In this document: positions 53,185 to 60,959 of the stretch, one piece after another | Layout: every line of letters begins with the position of its first letter | Numbering within the stretch: the first letter of the stretch is position 1 | Source: Candidatus Zixiibacteriota bacterium | GTDB taxonomy: Bacteria; Zixibacteria; MSB-5A5; WJJR01 | Reading direction: 5' to 3' | Length of the DNA stretch: 64,000 bases | Assembly (NCBI GenBank): GCA_040752595.1 | Contig: JBFMGX010000014.1 | Span: forward strand, 1-64,000 | The notes under the pieces: model-generated | Database searches by the model: none | What the model was told of the DNA's origin: nothing | What the model saw: the letters and a program-made list of their open reading frames with translations, nothing else | Made by a program: the position numbers and the translations under genes

Positions 53185-54632
53185 TCCTCCGCGACATGAT
53201 CGCCTTGTCCGCGGGGAATCTGCTGCGCATGCGGCTGCGCGCCACCCTGACCATCGCCGGGGTGGTGATCGCCATCGGGGCGTTCGTCGCGATGCTCTCC
53301 TTCGGCGCCGGGAACCAGCGGTATGTGCGCGCGGAGTTCGAGAATCTCGGGCTGTTCCACACCATGCGGGTTTTCCCCGTGAGAAAGACGGCTGCGACCG
53401 ACACCACGGCGCGTGCGGTCCTCGACAACGCGGTATTGAGGAGACTCGGTGGGATGCCGGGTGTGCGGCTGGTCTTCCCCTATGATGCCTTCACGGCCAA
53501 TGTGATTCTCGGCGATTCGCAGATGACCGCCAAGGTGCAGGCGCTGTCGCAGGAGGCGCTGCACACGAAGTGGTTTTCCCACCTTCGCGCCGGCTCCGTG
53601 TTTGCTGGTGACAGCGCCCGCGAGGCCATCGTGGCCGCGTACTTTCTCAGGCAATGTGGCATCAAGTATCCCGACTCGGCGTTGGGCAAACCCTTGGTGT
53701 TGAACGTGCGTCTGGCCAGCATCGACAGCGGTCTGGCGCGGGTCTTCCCGCCGAAGCCGGAGTACCTCAGACGCCGCTGGCATGAAATCTGGATCGACTC
53801 GCTGTTCGTCCGTGAGTACGTGCGCCGGCAGGTGCGGGCCGAAGTCAACAACGCCATGCGGCAGTTTGTCGACGGGTGGTTGAACGCCCGCGCCTTGGTG
53901 AGTGACACGCTGGTCATTTGCGGCGTGATCGCCGCCGGCGGCGGCATGGCGCCGGTCATGATCCCCGCAGCCGCGGCACGGCGATTCTCCGGTGGTGTTT
54001 CACTGGATGACCCGGCCGCGCTGGTCGGGGCGCTGCAATCGGGTCAATTGCTGGGAGGCGACAATGGAGCCGACGGCAAGACCTACCCGCACCTGACGCT
54101 CGATCTGGATCCCGCCGCCGACCAGAAGATGCTGGCCGATTCGATCCGGGCGATGGGATTCCGCCCCTTCAGTCTCGCCGAGGAATTCAAGGAGATTCAG
54201 AAGTTCTTCTTCTACTTCGACCTGGCGCTCAGCGTCATCGGCATCATCGCGCTGGTCACGGCGTCGCTCGGCATCGTCAACACGTTGGTCATGTCGATTC
54301 TGGAACGCCGCAAAGAGATCGGCATCCTCAAATCGCTGGGTGCCGATGAACGCGACATCAGCGTGCTGTTCCTCGTCGAATCGGTTGTCATCGGATTCGT
54401 GGGTGCCGTCTTCGGCATCCTCTTGGGATGGGTCATCAGCCGCGTCGCCTCCGCCGTGGGACAGGCGTTCATGGCGCGTGAGGGAATCGAAGGGATCGAT
54501 TTGTTCGCCCTGCCGCCATGGCTGATCCTCGCCGCCCTCGCCGTCGGCATGGTCACCAGTCTGCTCGCCGGACTCTATCCCGCCGCTCGCGCCGCGCATG
54601 TCGACCCGGTTGAGGCGCTGCGGAATGAGTGA
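53181..54632 (+). CDS. MacB/FtsX-type ABC transporter permease
   Basis: 483 aa from ATG 53181, overlapping the ATPase stop. One TM near the start (LRATLTIAGVVIAIGAFVAML), a roughly 260-aa periplasmic MacB_PCD-type domain, then three TMs in the C-terminal FtsX domain (LALSVIGIIALVTASLGIVNTLVMSI; the VMSILERRKEIGILKSLGA coupling helix; AALAVGMVTSLLAGLYPA). The final AARAAHVDPVEALRNE is the FtsX signature. No periplasmic adaptor or outer membrane factor is adjacent. Confidence 0.9.
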   Translation: MILRDMIALSAGNLLRMRLRATLTIAGVVIAIGAFVAMLSFGAGNQRYVRAEFENLGLFHTMRVFPVRKTAATDTTARAVLDNAVLRRLGGMPGVRLVFPYDAFTANVILGDSQMTAKVQALSQEALHTKWFSHLRAGSVFAGDSAREAIVAAYFLRQCGIKYPDSALGKPLVLNVRLASIDSGLARVFPPKPEYLRRRWHEIWIDSLFVREYVRRQVRAEVNNAMRQFVDGWLNARALVSDTLVICGVIAAGGGMAPVMIPAAAARRFSGGVSLDDPAALVGALQSGQLLGGDNGADGKTYPHLTLDLDPAADQKMLADSIRAMGFRPFSLAEEFKEIQKFFFYFDLALSVIGIIALVTASLGIVNTLVMSILERRKEIGILKSLGADERDISVLFLVESVVIGFVGAVFGILLGWVISRVASAVGQAFMAREGIEGIDLFALPPWLILAALAVGMVTSLLAGLYPAARAAHVDPVEALRNE

Positions 54633-54683
54633 CACCGCTGAGACGGCGGATTCGACGAATCGAGGAGAGCTTCTGGAGCGGAG

Positions 54684-56186
54684 CTATCTCAGCAGCATCA
54701 GCGAAGAAAGGGGCAGCGTCACGATTCGTGGATCTGTGACGGAGACTCCATCGATCTGTGTGACTAGGATACCAAATGGCGCGTTGTTCTCACGCTTTTC
54801 AACGAACGCGCGCAGTCCTTCTGTGTCACGCATGGGGTCAATCCGTCTCTGATACTTGACCTCGAGGGGAATTCGTTTCGTGCCGATTGTGAGTATGAAG
54901 TCGACTTCTGGCTCCCCGCCGCGCTCCGGCTGGTAGGCGAGGTCAAGACCGGAGATCGCCAGCAGTGTCGCTCCAGTGGCGCTCTCCGCGATGTGACCCG
55001 CCAGTACCGTAAGCTGCGGTTCTTGGAGGAGTCTGTCCGGATCAAGGGGGATCGACTCCTGCAGCGAACTCGCACGCAAGCCGTGGTCGGCCAGACAGAT
55101 CTTCGAGTTGCCACGCTTCTTCTTCAGTCGAATCTCCAGTGGATCGATGAGCCACAGGAGCAGTGTCTCGGCGAGGAACTTCAGATAGTGATTCACCCGC
55201 TGTGTCCCCACAGTGGTGTGCAAAGCGCGGCCCACCTCTCTGGCCATGACGGTCAGGCCCGGCGCTTGACCGGCGTACCGGCAGGCGAGACGGTATACTT
55301 CCTCCAGCAATTGCTCGTCACGTCTCCGCCCGCGTTCTCCGACCCGCAAGTCGTGTCGAATGACCTTCTGGATCACGGTTTCATTGAGCTGGTCTGCGAT
55401 CTGGTTCCAAGGGACGCCCGCCTCCTTATGGGCAATGGGGTACCCACCGCGCTCAGAGAACCAGGCGAATGACCGGTCACGATCCGGTTGCAGCCGTCTT
55501 CCGTAGCCGGCCAAGTCACTCCAGAAGTCTTGCCGCGTGAGCGACTCGAGTCCGTTGTCAGCAAGAAACGGCGGTCCTGAATCGATGCCGTGGAAGTTCC
55601 CTATCTCTGTCAGCGACAAGACCCCAACTTCGATTGTTGAAATGCGCCCGGCAAGGCTATCGCGCCCCCGTTCGATCCGCAATGCCGAACTCCCCGTAAC
55701 GACAACATGTGCTGACGATGCATCGACCAACGCCTTCAACTGTGGTGCCCAGCTCTTGATATTCTGTACCTCATCAAAAAAGAGGAATGCCGGCTCCGCG
55801 TCGCGGGCCGCCCGGTTCAGCGTTCTTCCGAGTATGGCACTCTCGTACCAGTCGACAACGCGCGGAATCGGTTCTGTCAGGCGCGACAGCTCCGGTAATT
55901 CATCGCACTGCATCCGTAGTAGCCGACTGGGGTGCACCCCCTGATCCAGCAGGTCTTGCACGACCTGTTGCTGGGCGACGGTTTTTCCAATCTGGCGAGG
56001 GCCACGTACGACAACGATGGGAGCCAGTTGAATCCTGACCCGCCGGTGGATTGCCTCGACCAAATGGCGGCGAGTGGTCGGCAACGGGGGTAATGGATTG
56101 CCCTCCCACCAAGGGTTCATCCGTCGCAAATCACGGACTAGACCGTCACTGAGTTTCAACTGACTGAAGAGGAATGGATCGTCCAC
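54684..56186 (-). CDS. DUF4143-type AAA ATPase
   Basis: About 500 aa. GTG 56186 is chosen because AAGGAG lies just upstream; the frame runs on to 56486 without support. The N-terminal half is an AAA domain with Walker A VVRGPRQIGKTV, Walker B FLFFDEVQNIKSW and sensor VTGSSAL. The C-terminal half carries a DUF4143-like domain ending in a PD-(D/E)xK-like segment EVDFILTIGTKRIPLEVKYQ. Proteins of this layout are common in archaea and bacteria; their function is unsettled. It converges on the MacB-type operon. Transfer between genomes is likely for this family. Confidence 0.82.
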   Translation of the reverse strand: MDDPFLFSQLKLSDGLVRDLRRMNPWWEGNPLPPLPTTRRHLVEAIHRRVRIQLAPIVVVRGPRQIGKTVAQQQVVQDLLDQGVHPSRLLRMQCDELPELSRLTEPIPRVVDWYESAILGRTLNRAARDAEPAFLFFDEVQNIKSWAPQLKALVDASSAHVVVTGSSALRIERGRDSLAGRISTIEVGVLSLTEIGNFHGIDSGPPFLADNGLESLTRQDFWSDLAGYGRRLQPDRDRSFAWFSERGGYPIAHKEAGVPWNQIADQLNETVIQKVIRHDLRVGERGRRRDEQLLEEVYRLACRYAGQAPGLTVMAREVGRALHTTVGTQRVNHYLKFLAETLLLWLIDPLEIRLKKKRGNSKICLADHGLRASSLQESIPLDPDRLLQEPQLTVLAGHIAESATGATLLAISGLDLAYQPERGGEPEVDFILTIGTKRIPLEVKYQRRIDPMRDTEGLRAFVEKRENNAPFGILVTQIDGVSVTDPRIVTLPLSSLMLLR

Positions 56187-56687
56187 ATTGCTCCTTGTCG
56201 GTGCGACACGACAATCTAATGCGCAACCAAAAGTGTGGTATCGGCGACTGTGCTGCCAAGTCGAAAAGCTCCGCCTGATCTGTCTCGAAGACTCCTGCCT
56301 CGAAATCAGACCGGTCCACGGCCAAGCGACGGGCGCGTCAGACATCCACCTTGAATCGCAGCCGCAAGTTGCGAAGGTGCTCTGCCTGGTCGATGGGGTC
56401 GCACACACAAGCCCTCCGGCCTTTGGCATGAGGGCTTGTGCACGGCAGTCGGCGACGGCAATCAGCGTTATCTGATTACCTGACAATGGCTTGCCTTGGT
56501 TTTTGTCGTCCTCGCCTCGCCGTCAGGCTTGCTTGACCTCTGTGTGATTTCACTTGCACGCGACGGGTGATTGCGTATTTTACTCTGGGAGAATAGGCTT
56601 CGCGCCTCTCACCTGGTAGAAAGCGGGACCTCACCGCCCGCTGAGGAAAGACAACAGAATAGACGGCTTACGGTTAACGGTGTAACC
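56187..56687. other. Divergent intergenic region with an inverted repeat
   Basis: Between the DUF4143 ATPase and the first DUF3857 gene. It holds the 56407-56439 hairpin. The plus frame is open from TTG 56571, but the signal peptide suggests a start at 56688. No RNA gene or other ORF recognised. Confidence 0.45.
56407..56439. repeat. Inverted repeat (ACAAGCCCTC/GAGGGCTTGT)
   Basis: A 10-bp perfect stem with a 13-base loop, similar in style to the family A palindromes. Confidence 0.65.
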
Positions 56688-58670
56688 GTGGGAGCCCAGT
56701 CAGGCCGAATTCGCAGTCTCTGGCTGACCGTTGCAGTGCTAACGGTCGGGGTGGTCCTTCTGTTGCCCGCTCGGTTGCAGGCACAGAATGCCGCTGGTGC
56801 ACCGTGGGGCCAGATGATCCCCACAGAGCAGCGACGTGACCGTCTGGCCGACGACCCCTCGGCGGGCGCGGCGGTGGTCTTCGACGGGGGCCTGATCGTC
56901 GTTGGCCCCGGCTACAAGTTTACGTTTGAACGCCACCGACGGATTCAGATTTTTCGCGCCGACGCCTACCGATTCGCCAACGTCGAGATTCCCTTCCATT
57001 CCTCCGAGAAGCTGGAGCTGGTCGAAGCCCATACGCTGACGAAAGATGGGCGGCGTGTCCCCGTCGACCCGTCGGCGTTCTACCGGACGCAGACCGGCGA
57101 ATGGCAGAAGGTGGTGTTCGCTTTTCCGGAGGTCACGCCGGGATGTGTCGTTGAATACAAGTACAAGATCTTCTCGCGGAACTTCTACTATCTCCGCCCG
57201 TGGGTATTTCAGAATGAGGTTCCGACCGAGTATTCGGAATTGGTGGTCCGTCTGCCGGAGGGGTTCGAGTACGCGGCGGTGTTGAACAACGCCGAATTCG
57301 TCCAGGGCCCGGATTCGACGATGTTCGCCTCGATTCTGCATCGGAATCAGACGGTGCGGCAGTTCACCTGGCGATCGCGCAACCTGCCGCCTCTCGTGCC
57401 GGAGCCGCTCATTGCGTCATTGCTCGATCACCGTGTTCTCTTGGACTTCCAAATCGTGCGGTACCGGGAAGGGAACTACACGAAGGAATTCGTGGACAGT
57501 TGGTCGGATCTTGCCGGACAGGTGCGACGCGTCTATGTCTCCCTGCTCCATCCTGCGTCCAGTTGGCGACCGTGGGGCAAACTCCCGAGCATTGGGGGCG
57601 AAGGCGCCGCATGGGCGCGTCGCCAGCTGGCCCGCCGCATCTACCAGTTTGTTCGTGATTCGATCGCGCTCTCCGGGGTCGCGCCCTCCGTCTACGACGT
57701 CAGTCTGCAGCCGGCGAGCGTCGTCTTGGCGCAACGACGGGGCAATGCGATTGAGAAGAACCTGCTGTTTGTTGCCTTGCTCCGCGCGAACGGCTTCGCC
57801 GCCTGGCCGGTGCTCATCTCGCGCCGCGATCACTTGCGCTTCGACAGCCGCGACCATCGACTGGAGCAGTTCGACCACACGATTGCCCTTGTGAGTCTGA
57901 ACGGGGAAGAGCTCTTTTGCGAGACAAATGTCGCCGGCGCCTGGCTGGGGTATCTGCCCCCCGACGATCTGGTCGATGCCGGCGTGGTCATCGACCGTCG
58001 GGATGTCGAGGACGTCATCGTGGACCTGCCCGCGCCGCCGGTGGACCGGGATGTGTACGCCGACGGTTCGGTCTATCTGCAGACTGACGGCTCGGCGACC
58101 GGCCACTTGGAATTGACGGTTGTCGGTCAGGCAGCCTATGAGTTGTTGTGTGCGCTGTCGGACCACGACACGGTCGGTTATCTGCACCGGGAGTGGCTTC
58201 CCGGCATTGTGCCGACCAGCACGGTGGTGGTCACCGACCCCGACAACGACTGGGCGCCGATTCGGTTGAGCGTGGATTTCGCGTGGCCGGGGGCGGCGAC
58301 GTTGGATGCCCAGCGGCTCTTCATCCGTCCGGCGATCCTGCGACGTCTGGATGAGAATCCCCTCATGGCGGCCAACCGGCGCTATCCGATCTCGTTTGAT
58401 TATCCCTGGAGTGAGGACTGCCGGGTCGTATGGCACCTGCCGGCCGGATATCAATTTGCCGATCTGCTGTCGGCACGAACGATGTCCGGTGACGGCTATC
58501 AGTTCCGGTCATCGGTCATTGCCGACGGCAATCATGTGATCGCCTCTCGATACTGGCGTGTGGAGCGGCGGGATTTTGGCGCGTTGTTCTTTCCGGAATT
58601 GCGCGAACTCTTCAACACGGTTCAATTGGCCCAACGCGGCCTCGTTGTTCTGTACCGCGAGACTCCGTAG
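56688..58670 (+). CDS. Exported DUF3857/transglutaminase-like protein, catalytic Cys missing
   Basis: About 660 aa from GTG 56688, which starts a clear signal peptide (MGAQSGRIRSLWLTVAV, cleaved near RLQAQ). A DUF3857 beta-domain (about 60-260) precedes a transglutaminase-like domain. At the usual RxGDCKDK motif this protein reads RRGNAIEKNLLF: the catalytic Cys is Ala (codon 57747-57749), while FDHTIAL keeps the His. It is therefore probably inactive as a thiol enzyme, perhaps a binding protein. It lies upstream of a related protein with an intact triad. Confidence 0.82.
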   Translation: MGAQSGRIRSLWLTVAVLTVGVVLLLPARLQAQNAAGAPWGQMIPTEQRRDRLADDPSAGAAVVFDGGLIVVGPGYKFTFERHRRIQIFRADAYRFANVEIPFHSSEKLELVEAHTLTKDGRRVPVDPSAFYRTQTGEWQKVVFAFPEVTPGCVVEYKYKIFSRNFYYLRPWVFQNEVPTEYSELVVRLPEGFEYAAVLNNAEFVQGPDSTMFASILHRNQTVRQFTWRSRNLPPLVPEPLIASLLDHRVLLDFQIVRYREGNYTKEFVDSWSDLAGQVRRVYVSLLHPASSWRPWGKLPSIGGEGAAWARRQLARRIYQFVRDSIALSGVAPSVYDVSLQPASVVLAQRRGNAIEKNLLFVALLRANGFAAWPVLISRRDHLRFDSRDHRLEQFDHTIALVSLNGEELFCETNVAGAWLGYLPPDDLVDAGVVIDRRDVEDVIVDLPAPPVDRDVYADGSVYLQTDGSATGHLELTVVGQAAYELLCALSDHDTVGYLHREWLPGIVPTSTVVVTDPDNDWAPIRLSVDFAWPGAATLDAQRLFIRPAILRRLDENPLMAANRRYPISFDYPWSEDCRVVWHLPAGYQFADLLSARTMSGDGYQFRSSVIADGNHVIASRYWRVERRDFGALFFPELRELFNTVQLAQRGLVVLYRETP

Positions 58671-58834
58671 CAAAGCCCCACGATTCGGGCCAACGAGCAG
58701 CGTGTGGTCGTCGTGCAGTCTATGACTGCGCCTGCCGGAGTCGCCGAACAGGTGGGGTTTTGTGTTTGGCGGGTGTTCCGGTGATGGCGTATTGTGGGAG
58801 GGCGCCCGGACGGGCGCTTCGCGTCCGACGCGCC

Positions 58835-60814
58835 ATGTCCAGCTTTAGCCCGAACAACAGGCATAGGTCCGGCCCTCGGACGTGGTGGGCTGCGGCGATT
58901 GTGGTGTGCCTGCTCGGCGCGTCCGCGGTCGGCGCGCAGCCATGGGAGTTGTATCCGGCCGTCTACGAGTTGGACAAGTGGTCGCTCGACTGGTCGCCGG
59001 CGCACGGGTTGTCGGTCGAAGCGCATCGCGTTGTGCGCATCAATCGCGCCGCGGGTGCCGAGGCGGGTCGGATCCATATCTGGGACACATTCTTCCAACG
59101 CCTGGTCGGCTTTCAAGGCGAAGTGCGGGACACGCTCGGCCGCGTTCTCTTCACCGTTGGCCCGGAGGCGGTCCGTCCGATCGCGCCATTTTCCGAATTC
59201 CGACTCTACTCCGGCGACGTGATCCGGGCCGTGGATCTGGTGGCGCCGCATCCGCCCTACATCATCGAAGCCCGTTGGACCGTGAAGATCGACAACCCGT
59301 TCTTCTGGCCCGATTGGGTGTTGGGAGACCACTGGCCGCGTCGACGCGCCGTGTACGAAGTCAAGATACCGGCCGACAAGGCGATCCGCTTCGAAGTCGC
59401 TGCTGCGGGTCTCCAGCAATTCGAAGACCACCATCCGCGGCGACAGGTGACCCGCTGGGAACTGCACGATTGGGTGCCGCCGGACACAACCTTCGGGAGT
59501 GTCAACGGCACGGTGCCCCTCTTGCACGTCGCGCCGCGAGAGTTCCGGTTTGGCCGACGGAACGGCCGCACCGACTCGTGGGAGGCGCTCGGACAGTGGT
59601 ACTGGGGGTTGGCGTCCGGTCAACTCGAATTGAGCGCGGACCAGAGGCACGAGATTGATCAACACCTGAAGGATATTGTCGGCGACCGGGCCCGCGCCGC
59701 CGCTCTCAAAGACTGGGTATCGGATCGCTGGCGGTATGTCGCCATCGAGGTCGGCATCGGCGGCTGGCGTCCGCATCCGGCCCGCGAAGTCTTCGTCAAT
59801 CGCTACGGCGACTGCAAGGACGTTGTCTTCTTGTGGTTGGCGATGATGCGGCATGCCGGCATCCCGGCCTATCCGGCACTGATGCGGGCCCGCAATCCCT
59901 TGCAGTTGAATCCCGATTTCCCGAAGGACTGGTTTGACCATGTGGTCGGCTGGACCGTGATCAATGGAGACACGCTGTGGGCCGATCCCTCGGATCGCCG
60001 CTATCCCCTGGGTACACTGCCGCGCGCCTGCGAAGCACGTTGGGCTCTGGCGGTGGGACCGTTCGGGGGGCGGCTCCTCTTCACGCCTTCGCAGACGGCG
60101 GCGCAGAACCGCTTTGTCACGCGCATGGAAGGCACTCTCGACTCGGTCGGGGATCTGAACTTCACGGCCCATGTGCTGGCCAGCGGGCACTTTGCGCGTT
60201 GCCTGCCCTTGCGTGGGGGAAGCGACGCTCGGGACAACATCGCCGTGCTTCTGGGCGTCGCCCGTCCATCCGTGGACGGCATTGTGGATCGGATCGAAGT
60301 CGTGGCCTCCGATGCGATCGCCGCCGATCTGCGCGGGCGCATCAGCGGCTGGGCTGTCTCCGGCCCCCATCAGTTGCTGATTCGTCCCGCGCCGGCCGGC
60401 TGGGTTGCGGCCGACACTCTGGGTGGCCGGCCCGACCCCGGCCACGTGGAGTTTCGCCAATCGGTCGATGACACGCTGATCGTCCATCTGCCTCAGGATT
60501 GGTCGGCCCAGTATTGGCCCACGGCACCGCCGGCGGTCGATTCCGGAGGAGAATTCCGCGAGGAACGAGAACTGAACGATGGTGCGCTTGTACTGACCCG
60601 CCATCTACGATGGGATGCCTTGGGCCGTACGGATGGGGAGAGGCATACGCTGTCACGGATTCGTGCCGCGTACCGCGCCGCCCGCAACGCCGAATGGCTC
60701 TTCACGCCGTCATCCGGCCGGCAACCGGTCGACAGCAACACCGTATCTCCCGTGAAGGGTGCTGCTCCATCCCAAGACAGAGGTGTTGGTGGGCGGAGAA
60801 TTCCCTCCGGGTGA
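58835..60814 (+). CDS. Exported DUF3857/transglutaminase-like protein with intact triad
   Basis: 659 aa from ATG 58835, the first ATG before a good signal peptide (WWAAAIVVCLLGASAVGA); the frame to 58760 is also open. It has a DUF3857 domain, then the transglutaminase-like domain with Cys327 in NRYGDCKDVVFL, His369 in WFDHVVGWT and Asp384 in WADPSDRRY. The triad supports a thiol-based protease or cross-linking activity outside the cytoplasm. It follows its Cys-less relative on the same strand, so a pseudoenzyme/enzyme pair is suggested. A hairpin at 60896 follows. Confidence 0.85.
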   Translation: MSSFSPNNRHRSGPRTWWAAAIVVCLLGASAVGAQPWELYPAVYELDKWSLDWSPAHGLSVEAHRVVRINRAAGAEAGRIHIWDTFFQRLVGFQGEVRDTLGRVLFTVGPEAVRPIAPFSEFRLYSGDVIRAVDLVAPHPPYIIEARWTVKIDNPFFWPDWVLGDHWPRRRAVYEVKIPADKAIRFEVAAAGLQQFEDHHPRRQVTRWELHDWVPPDTTFGSVNGTVPLLHVAPREFRFGRRNGRTDSWEALGQWYWGLASGQLELSADQRHEIDQHLKDIVGDRARAAALKDWVSDRWRYVAIEVGIGGWRPHPAREVFVNRYGDCKDVVFLWLAMMRHAGIPAYPALMRARNPLQLNPDFPKDWFDHVVGWTVINGDTLWADPSDRRYPLGTLPRACEARWALAVGPFGGRLLFTPSQTAAQNRFVTRMEGTLDSVGDLNFTAHVLASGHFARCLPLRGGSDARDNIAVLLGVARPSVDGIVDRIEVVASDAIAADLRGRISGWAVSGPHQLLIRPAPAGWVAADTLGGRPDPGHVEFRQSVDDTLIVHLPQDWSAQYWPTAPPAVDSGGEFREERELNDGALVLTRHLRWDALGRTDGERHTLSRIRAAYRAARNAEWLFTPSSGRQPVDSNTVSPVKGAAPSQDRGVGGRRIPSG

Positions 60815-60895
60815 CCGACGGATCGGGAAGAGGCACAGACGTAGGTTCGTCGGACTGACGGCTCTTAGGTCAGTTTCGGCTTCTCGTCATTTGCG

Positions 60896-60930
60896 CCGCT
60901 GCGGCCGGGTTGTTTACCCGACCGCAGCGG
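60896..60930. terminator. Hairpin between convergent genes
   Basis: CCGCTGCGG..CGGGT pairs with ACCCG..CCGCAGCGG (one mismatch) around a 5-base TGTTT loop, in the 145-base gap between the DUF3857 gene and the 963-aa gene. Confidence 0.55.
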
Positions 60931-60959
60931 AGTGAGAATGCAGAACGGCGTCCGATGCG

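Noticed and set aside
58622-60604. 660-aa minus-strand ORF
   Set aside because: Antisense to the DUF3857/transglutaminase gene, which has an intact catalytic triad and signal peptide; the minus frame has no recognisable domain.
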